A stretch of 35,452 nucleotides of DNA, taken from Streptomyces olivochromogenes (GTDB lineage: Bacteria; Actinomycetota; Actinomycetes; Streptomycetales; Streptomycetaceae). This document shows positions 24,317-32,149 of this stretch, piece by piece (within the stretch, counting starts at the first letter, position 1; each line of letters starts with the position of its first letter). Made by a program: the position numbers and the translations under genes. The DNA lies in contig NZ_KQ948495.1 in assembly GCF_001514115.1 (NCBI RefSeq), positions 1 through 35,452 on the forward strand. Direction: 5' to 3'. Under the pieces are notes generated by a model. The model was not told the DNA's origin, ran no database searches, and worked only from the letters and a program-made list of their open reading frames with translations.

Positions 24317-25051
24317 TCACTTGAGGATGTTGACGGCCCGGGCGACCACCAGCACCACCGTCACCAAGGAGACCGAGGACTGCAGCATCATCAGCATCTT
24401 GGCCCACCGCGACAGCGGCATCACATCGGTCGGGCTGAAGGCGGTGGAGTTGGTGAACGACAGATACAGGTAGTCCAGGAACGCCGGCTCCCAGTCCGGC
24501 GGCGCGGTTTCCGGGCTCTGCATCTGTACGAAGAGGAAGTCGGCGTACTGACTTTGGCCGCGGACCCGCGCCATCGGCCCGCCGCGGTCCCACTCCCAGT
24601 ACCACAGGGCGAACACGATGACGTTCGTCAGCCAGATACCGCCGCCGGTCAGCAGCAGCGGCCCGGCCTCCGTCGCCTCGGTGCCGTTGACCAGACCCGC
24701 CACCAGCCGGACCGCCGACCAGCCGTTGGCCAGACTGATCACACCGGTCAGAGCCAGCCCCCACCACCGCAGCCACCGGGTGCGGGGTTCGACCCGCCGG
24801 GGATTGGCCGCGATCAGACCGGCCAGCAGCACCAACTCCAGCGCCGGCAAAGCCCAGTACGGATGGAAGGCGAGCCGGTGCGGCAGCATCCACTGCAGCA
24901 CGACCGCCACCACGATCACCGCGGTCACCGCCCAGCGCGGCTCACCCCGCGTCGCCCGCCGCCACGCGGGCGCCACCTCACGCTCACCGCTCTCCAGCAG
25001 CCGCTCGATCCGCGCCAGGCGGCTCTCGGCATCACCCGTACCCTCACTCAT
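24317..25051 (-). CDS. Multi-spanning membrane protein with channel-like C-terminus
   Basis: This 244-aa protein has a short soluble N-terminus (RLARIERLLESGERE), then about five membrane segments: AVTAVIVVAVVLQWML, ALPALELVLLAGLIAA, WWGLALTGVISLANG, GGIWLTNVIVFALWYW and VSLVTVVLVVARAVNIL. Before the last segment, 'LYLSFTNSTAFSPTDVMPLSRWAK' resembles the pore-loop-to-helix part of two-TM potassium channels, but no TVGYG filter is present. A channel-like or transporter role is possible only as inference. The ATG at 25051 opens a clean frame. Confidence 0.75.
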   Translation of the reverse strand: MSEGTGDAESRLARIERLLESGEREVAPAWRRATRGEPRWAVTAVIVVAVVLQWMLPHRLAFHPYWALPALELVLLAGLIAANPRRVEPRTRWLRWWGLALTGVISLANGWSAVRLVAGLVNGTEATEAGPLLLTGGGIWLTNVIVFALWYWEWDRGGPMARVRGQSQYADFLFVQMQSPETAPPDWEPAFLDYLYLSFTNSTAFSPTDVMPLSRWAKMLMMLQSSVSLVTVVLVVARAVNILK

Positions 25052-25113
25052 GGCGACGATTGTCCCCGGCGGAGCCCGCCCCTTCGAACGGGCACCGATA
25101 CACTTGGCGCCGA

Positions 25114-25809
25114 TGCCGACTCCCCGCGGGACGGTACGAGGTGACGGCGCTCGACATCAACGGCGCCTCTCTCTCCGTACTCAAGACCCACCTGCCGATC
25201 GGCCGGCCGGAACACACCACCGGCCTCCCGCACGACCGCCGCCGCGCCGGAGTCCACCTGATCACACCCCCGGCATGGGAGTACGAGCACACGCTCCCCA
25301 ACCCCCTGGGCAACAGGGACGAACCAGGCCCCCGGTGGGTCACCGAACCCACCCTGCGCCTGCTGCTGCGCCTGTCCTCCCCGAAGTACGGGCTGTGCGA
25401 CCCGCCCCGGATCCACGAGTCGTTCACCTCCGGCGCGAGGGAGAACCTCCTGGAGAAGTTCCGCATCGCCCTCAAGGACGCCAGGGACAGGGCGATCGAC
25501 ACCGGCGACGAGGTGACCCTGGAATACGTCAAGGCGATGTACTCCAAGTTCGTCTCGACGATGGGGGAGTCGAACTACAACCGCGAGTTGTACCGCCCCG
25601 ACTGGATGCACCTCATCCGCTCACAGGCCTTCGCGAACCTCTGGACCAAGGCGTTCAAGGCGTACGAGGAGGGCCTCACCCTCGTCCGTGCGATGGGCAC
25701 CGACGAACTCCACGTGATCGGCGACTGGCGTGCGGTCTTCCCGGAGGGACGCGGCGTTTCGGAAGTGAAGATCAAGGACACGTACGTCATCGGCTCCGAG
25801 ACCACGTAG
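25114..25809 (+). pseudogene. 5'-truncated polymerase-like protein of mobile-element type
   Basis: About 230 residues read without interruption to a stop, but no proper start or ribosome site exists and the 5' side runs into the promoter of the divergent membrane gene, so the N-terminal part is gone. The remaining sequence has an order of motifs resembling family-B DNA polymerases: 'YEVTALDINGASLSVLKTH' (motif A-like, Asp-x-Asn), 'LEYVKAMYSKFVSTMGES' (motif B-like, Lys-x..-Tyr) and 'LTLVRAMGTDELHVIGDW' (motif C-like, one Asp). I am unsure: sequence similarity is only by pattern. A Tpg-like HTH gene follows, which fits a terminal-protein or plasmid replicon remnant. Confidence 0.5.
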
Positions 25810-25850
25810 GCCCGGACGTCGTAAGCCCGGACACCGTAGGCCCAAAGCGG
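25806..25850 (+). repeat. 15-bp tandem repeat x3 at a gene end
   Basis: GTAGGCCCGGACGTC, GTAAGCCCGGACACC and GTAGGCCCAAAGCGG run end to end from the stop codon (TAG) of the polymerase-like remnant. Confidence 0.7.
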
Positions 25851-26002
25851 CACCGGACGACAGGAAAACCATTCCGGACCACCACTGCCGGAATTCACCG
25901 AAGCCCACTGCCGCCGCCCCCGATCCTATATTCTTGACTCACCCTGAAATACGGGACCATGAGGCTCCGTCAAGTCGGCTGCCGGGAAAGCGAGGAGACG
26001 AA

Positions 26003-26575
26003 ATGCCGGAAAGAACAACGATTTCGGCAAATTCGGCGCTCGCGGCATCAAGGGCCACGAGGCCGTGGCCCGGCAACTCGACGCGCTCGCAGGGTTCGTC
26101 GCCACCCCGGTCACCGCCCGGCGCGGCCTCCTCGCCCGGCTCCACTACCTCACCCGCTCGGAGCATGCCCGCGCCGCGGCCCGGGAGGCCGGCCTGACGG
26201 TCACCGACCGGACGCTGAAGGCCTGGCTGGACGGCAGGCGGAGGCCCTCCAGGAAGAACCTGCGGAACATCGAGAGCGCCTACCTGCAGGTGCGCCGGCG
26301 CAACCGCGCGTTACCTGCTCGGCCGTCTCAACCGGGAAGGCCGCGGGACCCGCGTGGAGTGCCACCCGCTCAACCAGTCCCAGGTCACCAGGCCCCACCA
26401 CTGCGTCGCCGAGTTCCGCACCCTCAACGTCCGTCACTGGGACCGCATCGTGGAGGCCTGGGCCGCCGCCGACGACCAGGCCCTCGACGACGCCTGGATC
26501 AACGAGGCCGTCGTGGACCTCGGTTCCCAGTGGGGCCAGTACGAATACGTCACCACCATCGGATTCGCGGCCTGA
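26003..26575 (+). pseudogene. Frameshifted Tpg-like helix-turn-helix protein
   Basis: Three frames together give one continuous protein: ATGCCGGAAAG at 26003 (after GAGGAGACGAA), then 'NNDFGKFGARGIKGHEAVARQLDALAG' in the next frame, then 'ARLHYLTRSEHARAAAREAG' and 'TDRTLKAWLDGRRRPSRKNL', an HTH, and after about 26310 a further frame with 'RYLLGRLNREGRGTRVECHP', 'RHWDRIVEAWAAADDQALDDAW' and 'SQWGQYEYVTTIGFAA'. One indel lies near 26013 and a second near 26310. The HTH part resembles Streptomyces telomere terminal proteins (Tpg: 'RYL...RTVERYV..RPSR'). It is inactive unless sequencing errors explain both shifts. Confidence 0.65.
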
Positions 26576-26720
26576 CCAGCAGGTCCACAGGCCCGCCTGC
26601 CGGACGGGTGAAGGATTCGGGGCGGTACCGCATTCCCGCACCGAAGGATAAGAAACCCATAAACTTCGGGTGCATGGTGGGGTGTTGCCGGGGAACTCGC
26701 TGCTTCGGAGGTTGATAACT

Positions 26721-26891
26721 ATGGTTCCCCTGCTTCTCGTTCTTCTGCTTGCCCTGGTTCTCTTCGGTGCCGGTTTCGCGCTGAAGGCTCTGTGGATCGT
26801 GGCCGTGATCGTGCTGGCCGTGTGGCTGCTCGGTTTCGTCATGCGTTCCGCCGGAACCGGCGGCGGCCGTGGCCGCTGGTACCGCTGGTAG
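26721..26891 (+). CDS. Small hydrophobic membrane protein (lmo0937/DUF5670-like)
   Basis: This 56-aa protein is two membrane segments (MVPLLLVLLLALVLFGAGFAL and LWIVAVIVLAVWLLGFVM) and a tail SAGTGGGRGRWYRW. It fits the small hydrophobic proteins widespread in actinomycetes and lmo0937-like in shape; function is unknown. GGAGG lies nine bases before the ATG. A strong hairpin ends it 24 bases after the stop. Confidence 0.85.
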   Translation: MVPLLLVLLLALVLFGAGFALKALWIVAVIVLAVWLLGFVMRSAGTGGGRGRWYRW

Positions 26892-26914
26892 CGAACAGCA
26901 ATTCCACCCCCTGG

Positions 26915-26956
26915 TGCGGGGCGGCCCCGGATGCCAACGTCCGGGGCCGCCCCGCA
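26915..26956 (+). terminator. Hairpin terminator
   Basis: A perfect 17-bp stem (26915-26931 with 26940-26956) with loop TGCCAACG follows the hydrophobic protein gene. The TnpB element 1 begins directly beside it. Confidence 0.85.
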
Positions 26957-26961
26957 CGCAT

Positions 26962-27078
26962 GTCACCTTCTCGGCCGTGAACGGCCGAGCTTGTACGGCT
27001 CAGCGTTGTTCACGCTCTGTCGCGCTCCCGACTGTCCCCTACGACGGGACGGTCACGGGTCGCATCTCCCGCCTCCGG
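26962..27078 (-). ncRNA. Predicted reRNA/omega-RNA 3' part of element 1
   Basis: The region just after the tnpB stop, read on the minus strand, ends with a perfect hairpin and GGTGACA, the layout of the guide scaffold of TnpB elements. The guide would start right after, in TGCGTGCGGGGCGGCC, inside the neighbouring terminator stem. Inferred from position only. Confidence 0.35.
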
Positions 27079-28236
27079 CTACACCGGTGGCGGGACGGGC
27101 ATGGTGACGAATACCCACACCGAGCGTGCACGGTCGCGCACGTTGACCCCGGCGACGACATCGGCGGGCCCAGCGAGGCCGCACCGACGACAACAGAAAC
27201 GGTCCCGGGTGGGCCGGTTGGCCCGCTCCGTGTGCCCGCAGCGCGGGCAGCGCTGCGAGGTGTAGGCCGGATCCACTTCCAGGAACGGCACCCCGGCCCG
27301 ACGGGCCTTGTAGGCGAGGTGCTGTCCGAGCTGGTGGAACGGCCAGGAGGAGAGGGTGCCCCGCTGGTCGCGGCGTAGCCGTACCCGCTCGCGGATCCCG
27401 TCGAGTGCTTCGACGGCGATCCCACGACCGGTGCGTTGTGCGACGGACACGATCCCCTTGGAGATCACATGATTCACGTGCGTGGCATGGCGCTGTTCCT
27501 TGCACTTGCGGCGGGAAAGCCGCCGCCGGGCGGAACGGGTCTTCTTCTTCTGCAGTTCGGCTCGTATGCGGGCCTGCCACCTGCGGTAGCGCGACAGGCG
27601 GCGGCCCTGGTAGTTGGTCCCGTCAGACGTGGTCGCAAGGTTCGCGATGCCGCGGTCCACCCCGATCCAGTCCGCCGGCTCGCGCATCTCGGCGTCGGGG
27701 ATCTCGCAGGTCGCGATCAGGAACCACTTTCCGCCGCGCTGGATGAGGTCACTCTCGCCGCGCCGGTACTGGACCAGGGTCTTGAGCTGGTCGGGGTGGC
27801 CGGTGTAGCGGATTCCCTTCATACGCCCGTCCACGGTCCAGATGGAGACGGTGCGCGCGTCGTGCTGCCATGACAGGCAGCGGTCGTCGAACGGCTGGGC
27901 CGCCTCCGGCCGGAAGACGATCGGCGTACTGAGCGCCTTGCGATACCGCCGGGATGTCGGGGGCCCCAGATTCCCGGCGCGCAGGTTGGCCCGCAGGGTG
28001 GCGTAGGCGTCGACCACCTTCTTCACCGCCCGCACCGCCGGCTGCGCGGACAGCCCGAAGGCCGCCTTCAGGTCCGCGTACACCTGCTTCTGCAGACCGT
28101 TGCGGTCCCTCAGGCCTCGGTTGAAGGCGATGGTGGAGGCATGCGTGGCGGCCCTGTTGCAGGCGCGCAGGGTCGCCTCCAGTGCCGACGCCTGCACAGG
28201 CGTCGGCAGCAGCTTCACCTGCACCACCAGCTTCAC
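27079..28236 (-). CDS. tnpB: TnpB RNA-guided endonuclease 1
   Basis: This 385-aa TnpB (OrfB) has the RuvC residues Asp194 (WIGVDRGIANL), Glu276 (IAVEALDGI) and Asp359 (GPADVVAGVNV), and a zinc ribbon with CPRCG (330/333) and CRRCG (349/352). The usual DED set is therefore complete and the protein is probably active. Established for the family: TnpB cuts DNA guided by an RNA made from the element's right end. The GTG at 28236 gives MKLVVQVKLLPTPVQ, the normal N-terminus; the open frame farther up is leader. Confidence 0.9.
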   Translation of the reverse strand: MKLVVQVKLLPTPVQASALEATLRACNRAATHASTIAFNRGLRDRNGLQKQVYADLKAAFGLSAQPAVRAVKKVVDAYATLRANLRAGNLGPPTSRRYRKALSTPIVFRPEAAQPFDDRCLSWQHDARTVSIWTVDGRMKGIRYTGHPDQLKTLVQYRRGESDLIQRGGKWFLIATCEIPDAEMREPADWIGVDRGIANLATTSDGTNYQGRRLSRYRRWQARIRAELQKKKTRSARRRLSRRKCKEQRHATHVNHVISKGIVSVAQRTGRGIAVEALDGIRERVRLRRDQRGTLSSWPFHQLGQHLAYKARRAGVPFLEVDPAYTSQRCPRCGHTERANRPTRDRFCCRRCGLAGPADVVAGVNVRDRARSVWVFVTMPVPPPV

Positions 28237-28664
28237 AACCCCGGACCGTAGTACGACCACCGCACACGTGGCCGCCCCATGACCGGAAGTCACCACTGCC
28301 GGTGACCTGTAGGGCGGTTGTTCGTATTTCCTGGCTCCGCCAGGCAGCCGTGCGGGCGCTCCGCGCCCGCCGAATGCAGATGCGGCGACGCTCCGCGTCG
28401 CGGCCACAGGAGGCGATTCCTCCCCGGCGTGAACGCCGGGGCATCCTCGCCAGAACCAGGTGAAAATGCCGACGCCGACGCCGACGCACGGGTGACGGGG
28501 GAGCGGGGCAGGAGAACGGTGTGGCAGGGAGGCCCGCTGTGCGCGCCCGGAACCGCGCACCTCCAACACGGCGGACTTCCCGGGCACACCAGGCCGCACG
28601 CCTCGGGCACAGCATGGATCACCCCGGCCGAGGCGGACCGAGGCGCCGAGGGCAGGATGGACCC
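28237..28664. other. Left end of element 1 and adjoining intergenic DNA
   Basis: The first 210 bases hold the hairpin-rich left end of the TnpB element: CCTGGC-tcc-GCCAGG, GCGGGCG-ctccg-CGCCCGC, GCGACG-ctcc-GCGTCGC and the CCCCGGCG hairpin. The remaining 200 bases before the next gene hold nothing I can identify. Confidence 0.55.
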
Positions 28665-29021
28665 GTGCCCACCATGGTGGTTGAGATCCACGTACCGCTG
28701 CTGCCGACGCTGCACCTGCCGCAGGGCGCCCACCCGTTCCCGTGGATCGGGGAGATCGAGGATTTCCTGGCCGATCTCGAAGACCAGGGCGACGTGGAGG
28801 TCTTCGATGACGGAGAGGAGCACGAGGATGCCTACGTCTTCTTCGTCACCGGATCCGGTGAAGAGCATCTCGTGGCGGTGGCTTCCCGCGTGGCCACTCT
28901 GCCCGGGGTCCCGGCGGGGACCTTCGCGGTCGTCAGTGACGACGAGGCCGAGGAATTCGGACGGGGGCGACGAGTAACTCTTCCGCTTCCTGTCCGGCCT
29001 GCTGAGGGCTCGACGCCGTGA
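28665..29021 (+). CDS. Acidic hypothetical protein
   Basis: This 118-aa protein reads MPTMVVEIHVPLLPTLHLPQG and then a very acidic stretch, 'GEIEDFLADLEDQGDVEVFDDGEEHEDAYVFFV', followed by 'VASRVATLPGVPAGTFAVV'. It is soluble and probably alpha/beta, but I recognise no family. GTG at 28665 is preferred because AGGA lies before it; the ATG three codons on is possible. It sits alone between the TnpB element and a transposase remnant, so it may be cargo or a bystander. Confidence 0.65.
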   Translation: MPTMVVEIHVPLLPTLHLPQGAHPFPWIGEIEDFLADLEDQGDVEVFDDGEEHEDAYVFFVTGSGEEHLVAVASRVATLPGVPAGTFAVVSDDEAEEFGRGRRVTLPLPVRPAEGSTP

Positions 29022-29083
29022 GCTCGGCACACGGTGGCGCCGCCTCCCGGCGGACATCGTTTCACCACCGCCTACCGATGCCA

Positions 29084-29239
29084 TGGCCCCAGTCCGATGA
29101 CCAGCGGACCGACCGCAGACGGAAGGGCCGGGCCGGCCGACGTCCACCGGCCTTCGACAAGGCCCGCTACCGACGCCGCAGTGCCGTCGAGCGGTGCGTC
29201 AGAAAGTGGAAGCAGTACCGCGCTGCCGCCACCCGGTAG
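29084..29239 (+). pseudogene. C-terminal remnant of an IS5-type transposase
   Basis: The reading 'DQRTDRRRKGRAGRRPPAFDKARYRRRSAVERCVRKWKQYRAAATR' (in part) matches the last third of IS5-family DDE transposases ('GGRPPxFDxxxYxxRNxVERCxNxLKQWRGxATR'). It includes the final catalytic glutamate (VERC). The rest of the gene and both ends are missing and the frame stops early, so it is a dead scrap. Confidence 0.75.
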
Positions 29240-29266
29240 CTGATGTCGGCCCCCAAGGACCCGTTG

Positions 29267-30121
29267 TCATGGTGTCGTTGCGAAGGTGTCTTCGGCCCAG
29301 CCGGCGAACGACGTCCAGTGCAGATCCGGATGGGCGGCGTGCAGCGCCGGCAGGTCGACGCGGTAGCCGGGGCCACGCAGGAACGTCCACATCGCTCGCA
29401 TGTCGGCGTTGCCGATCTCGTCGAGCTGCACTTCGTGGTGGCGAACGGGCGCGCCGACTGCCGTGCTCAACGCGGCCGCCATGTCATCGGGCGTGGGGGC
29501 GTCGCCGGCCAGCTCGATGCGCTGTCCGGCGAACGCGTCGGGCGCGGCGAAGACGGCGGCGGCGAACTCGCCCAGATCGGGGCGTGCCAGTTGCTGCAGT
29601 GGACGGTCCGGTGGCAGGGGCAGATCGAGCACCCCCTGGCGGATCCGGTCCTCGCCGCCGAGGGCGTTGTCGAAGAAGTAGGTGGGCCCCAGGATCGTGT
29701 AGGGCACCTCGTCGGCGGCCAGTTCCCGCTCGATGACGGCCTTGGTCTCGAAGTGCGGCACGCCGGTGTCCTGGTCGGCACCTGCCACGGAACTGAAGAC
29801 CAGGTGTGGCACACGCGCATGACGGGCGGCGGCGAGAATGGTCCGGCCCTGTGCGATCTCGGCGGCCGGTCCTGACTCGAAGGGCGTGGTCATCGCGAAC
29901 ACACCGGCTGCGCCCCGCATGGCTGAGGCCAGGGATTCGCGGTCCATGAGATCCCCGGCCACCACCTCGACGCCGCGCGCGGCCAGGCCCCGGGCCGCAG
30001 CGGATCGGGGGTTGCGGACCAGGCCACGGACGGCGGCGCCGTGGGACAGCAACGCGCTGACGACGGCGCCGCCCTGTCCTCCGGTCGCTCCGAGAACCAG
30101 TACCGACTGGTCGACGTTCAA
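29267..30121 (-). CDS. NmrA/HSCARG-type NAD(P)-binding protein
   Basis: This 284-aa atypical SDR begins 'NVDQSVLVLGATGGQGGAVVSALL' with the Rossmann GATGGQG motif, then 'GLVRNPRSAAARGL', 'EVVAGDLMDRESL' and 'HLVFSSVAGADQDTGVPHFETKAVIE', all typical of NmrA-like NADPH sensors or oxidoreductases. The classical Tyr-x3-Lys pair is absent, as in NmrA members. A TTG start at 30121 is proposed because GGAAGGAG lies eight bases upstream and no ATG or GTG fits the Rossmann start. It is divergent from the DUF5996 gene. Confidence 0.85.
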   Translation of the reverse strand: MNVDQSVLVLGATGGQGGAVVSALLSHGAAVRGLVRNPRSAAARGLAARGVEVVAGDLMDRESLASAMRGAAGVFAMTTPFESGPAAEIAQGRTILAAARHARVPHLVFSSVAGADQDTGVPHFETKAVIERELAADEVPYTILGPTYFFDNALGGEDRIRQGVLDLPLPPDRPLQQLARPDLGEFAAAVFAAPDAFAGQRIELAGDAPTPDDMAAALSTAVGAPVRHHEVQLDEIGNADMRAMWTFLRGPGYRVDLPALHAAHPDLHWTSFAGWAEDTFATTP

Positions 30122-30342
30122 GAGGAAAGCTCCTTCCGGCCGGCCCCGGAGGGCCTCGCCGCTGGTGGGACCGAGCCGCTGGAACACTTCCCGCGGCGCG
30201 GGCGCACGGCTGCTCGTGGAGCATGCAAGCGTCCCGGTCCGGTGGCCGAGGTGAGGCGCGCCGGGGGCCTGCCGGGTTGCCTGATTCCTCGGCCGAGGGC
30301 AGCGTGGTCGGTGTCGGCCAGTTGTCCCGGGAGGAGTGTGCT

Positions 30343-31278
30343 GTGGCCGTGATCTCCGATGGGGTGTGGCCGCGGCTGCGCGTCGCCGACTGGACCGAGA
30401 CCCGGGACACACTGCACATGTGGACCCAGATCGTCGGCAAGATCCGGCTGGCCCACGCGCCCCTGGTCAATCACTGGTGGCAGGTCACCTTCTATGTCAG
30501 CCCGCGCGGCCTCACCACGTCGGCGATCCCCTACCGCTCAGGGGTCTTCGACATCGAGTTCGACTTCCTCGACCATCAGCTGCGTATCCGCGGCAGCGAC
30601 GGCGCCCACCGCAGCGTGGCCCTGGAGCCGAGGCCGGTGGCCGACTTCTACCGCGAGACGATGCGGGCCCTGAGTGAGCTGGGAATCGAGACGAAGATCC
30701 AGGCGTCTCCCAACGAGGTGGAGCTGGCGATCCCCTTCGACGAGGACCAGCGGCACACTTCCTACGACCCGAGGGCCGCGCAGCTCTTCTGGCGGCAGTT
30801 GCTGCAGGCCAACCGGGCGCTGGGGGAGTTCCGCTCGTACTTCGTCGGCAAGGTGAGCCCGGTGCACTTCTTCTGGGGCGGCATGGACATGGCCTGCACG
30901 AGGTTCTCCGGACGGGCGGCGCCGCCGTATCCCGGCAGCGCCCCGAACTGCGGTGACTGGGTGATGGTGGAGGGCTACTCCCGCGAGCTGAGCAGCTGTG
31001 GTTTCTGGCCCGGCGGCGGTGAAGAGGGAGCCTTCTACTCGTACGCCTATCCCGAGCCGGGTGGCTTCGCCGGCCACCCGGTCACCCCGGCCGACGCGTT
31101 CTACAGCTCTGACTTCAGCCAGTTCCTTCTGCCGTACGAGGCGGTGCGCACCGCGGCCGACCCGGACCGGGCACTGGCCGGTTTCCTGCACACGACCTAC
31201 GAGGCCGCCGCGGAGCACGGCGGCTGGGACCGGGCGGCCCTGGAAGAGGACCCGAACCGGTGGCGACGGTACCGGTAG
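30343..31278 (+). CDS. DUF5996 family protein
   Basis: This 311-aa protein is recognised as DUF5996 by 'WPRLRVADWTETRDTLHMWTQIVGKIRLA', 'HWWQVTFYVSPRGLTTSAIPY', 'FDEDQRHTSYDP' and 'VHFFWGGMDMACTRFSGR' (read in part). Function is not established. The GTG at 30343 has GGGAGGAG eight bases upstream; an earlier in-frame ATG at 30223 lacks one. It is divergent from the NmrA-like gene and convergent with the TMEM175-type gene. Confidence 0.88.
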   Translation: MAVISDGVWPRLRVADWTETRDTLHMWTQIVGKIRLAHAPLVNHWWQVTFYVSPRGLTTSAIPYRSGVFDIEFDFLDHQLRIRGSDGAHRSVALEPRPVADFYRETMRALSELGIETKIQASPNEVELAIPFDEDQRHTSYDPRAAQLFWRQLLQANRALGEFRSYFVGKVSPVHFFWGGMDMACTRFSGRAAPPYPGSAPNCGDWVMVEGYSRELSSCGFWPGGGEEGAFYSYAYPEPGGFAGHPVTPADAFYSSDFSQFLLPYEAVRTAADPDRALAGFLHTTYEAAAEHGGWDRAALEEDPNRWRRYR

Positions 31279-31330
31279 AGGGGTGCGACCGAACGGCTCG
31301 TACCCGCCGCTGGATCGCGGCCGCCGGCGG

Positions 31331-31957
31331 TCACGTCCGGTGTCCACGGCGGCGCTTCGCCGCGGCGATCTCGCCCGAGATGGGAAGCCAGAAGTAGATG
31401 ATGAAGGCGGCGATCACGGCCACGCCGAGTACGGGAACCAGGGCGCCGAGCAGGATTGCGGTGGCGAGCCAGACCAGGGCGAGCCGGAAGCGCCGGCTGA
31501 CGGCTGCCACGCCGGCCGCATCGATGGTGGTGCTGAGCAGGCGGCGGTCACGGCGGACGTACCTCCAGATGACGTTGAACAAGACGGCCAGGAGTGCGAA
31601 GGCGGCGCCGTGGAAGACGACAGCGGTGCGCTGCCCGTGTCCGTCCCGGAACGCCTCGGCCAGCACGGAGGCGGCGAACGGCAGGAGCGCGACGTCCATC
31701 AGCAGCACGGTGTTGAGGAAGAGCACCACTCGGTCGGCGCTGCGGATGTGGTCGAACATGATGTGGTGGTTGGCCCACACCTGCCCGATCAGCATGAAGG
31801 TGAGGACGTAGGCCAGGTAGGACGGCCAGAGCGCGGCGAGGCCGTGCAACAAGTGGCGGGTGTCGTGCGGCGGGCGGATCTCCAGGACGAGCAGCGTGAT
31901 GGCGATGGCGATGACGCCGTCGCTGAACGCGACCACCCGGGCAGGATCACGCTCCAC
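31331..31957 (-). CDS. TMEM175/DUF1211-family membrane protein
   Basis: This 208-aa protein begins with the family signature R-x3-F-S-D-G (Arg7 to Gly14) in 'VVAFSDGVIAIAITLLVLEI' and has about six membrane segments, including 'YLAYVLTFMLIGQVWANHHIMF' and 'LALVWLATAILLGALVPVLG'. Bacterial TMEM175 members form potassium-selective channels; whether this one conducts is inference. The start is a GTG (MERDPARV) with GGAGGGG some distance upstream. Confidence 0.85.
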   Translation of the reverse strand: MERDPARVVAFSDGVIAIAITLLVLEIRPPHDTRHLLHGLAALWPSYLAYVLTFMLIGQVWANHHIMFDHIRSADRVVLFLNTVLLMDVALLPFAASVLAEAFRDGHGQRTAVVFHGAAFALLAVLFNVIWRYVRRDRRLLSTTIDAAGVAAVSRRFRLALVWLATAILLGALVPVLGVAVIAAFIIYFWLPISGEIAAAKRRRGHRT

Positions 31958-31982
31958 ACCGAACGACGTCGCCCCTCCTCCT

Positions 31983-32009
31983 GGTCCATCCGGTCCGTCC
32001 GGTCCATCC
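31983..32009 (+). repeat. 9-bp tandem repeat x3
   Basis: GGTCCATCC, GGTCCGTCC and GGTCCATCC lie end to end shortly before the left end of TnpB element 2. Confidence 0.75.
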
Positions 32010-32149
32010 CTGATCTTGCGTGAGTATCCCCGGCTTCAGCCGGGGAGGGAAACGCATCCTCGGCCCGGAGGCGCGAAGCGCCGGAGTTCACTGCGTTGTC
32101 AGTGGCCTTCGCTATGTTGATCACACTTGACCGAAGGGGGGTGGGCCGG

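Larger units (their letters stand above)
26962..28445 (-). mobile_element. TnpB-only IS200/IS605-type element 1
   Basis: The element contains one gene, tnpB, and no tnpA. Its left end (upstream of tnpB) has a series of hairpins, including CCCCGGCG-TTCA-CGCCGGGG (minus-strand reading, 28422-28441) followed by AGGAATCGCCTCC. The right end has a hairpin CTCGGCCG-TTCA-CGGCCGAG (26970-26989) followed by AAGGTGACA. Borders are estimated from these hairpins. The left hairpin matches that of element 2. Confidence 0.7.

Noticed and set aside
24317..25051. Potassium channel call for the membrane protein
   Set aside because: The pore-like part lacks a TVGYG filter, so only a general membrane-protein call is justified.
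28237..28445. Row of hairpins as an integron attC or tRNA-like array
   Set aside because: Their position before tnpB and match to element 2 fit an IS left end better; no integrase is present.
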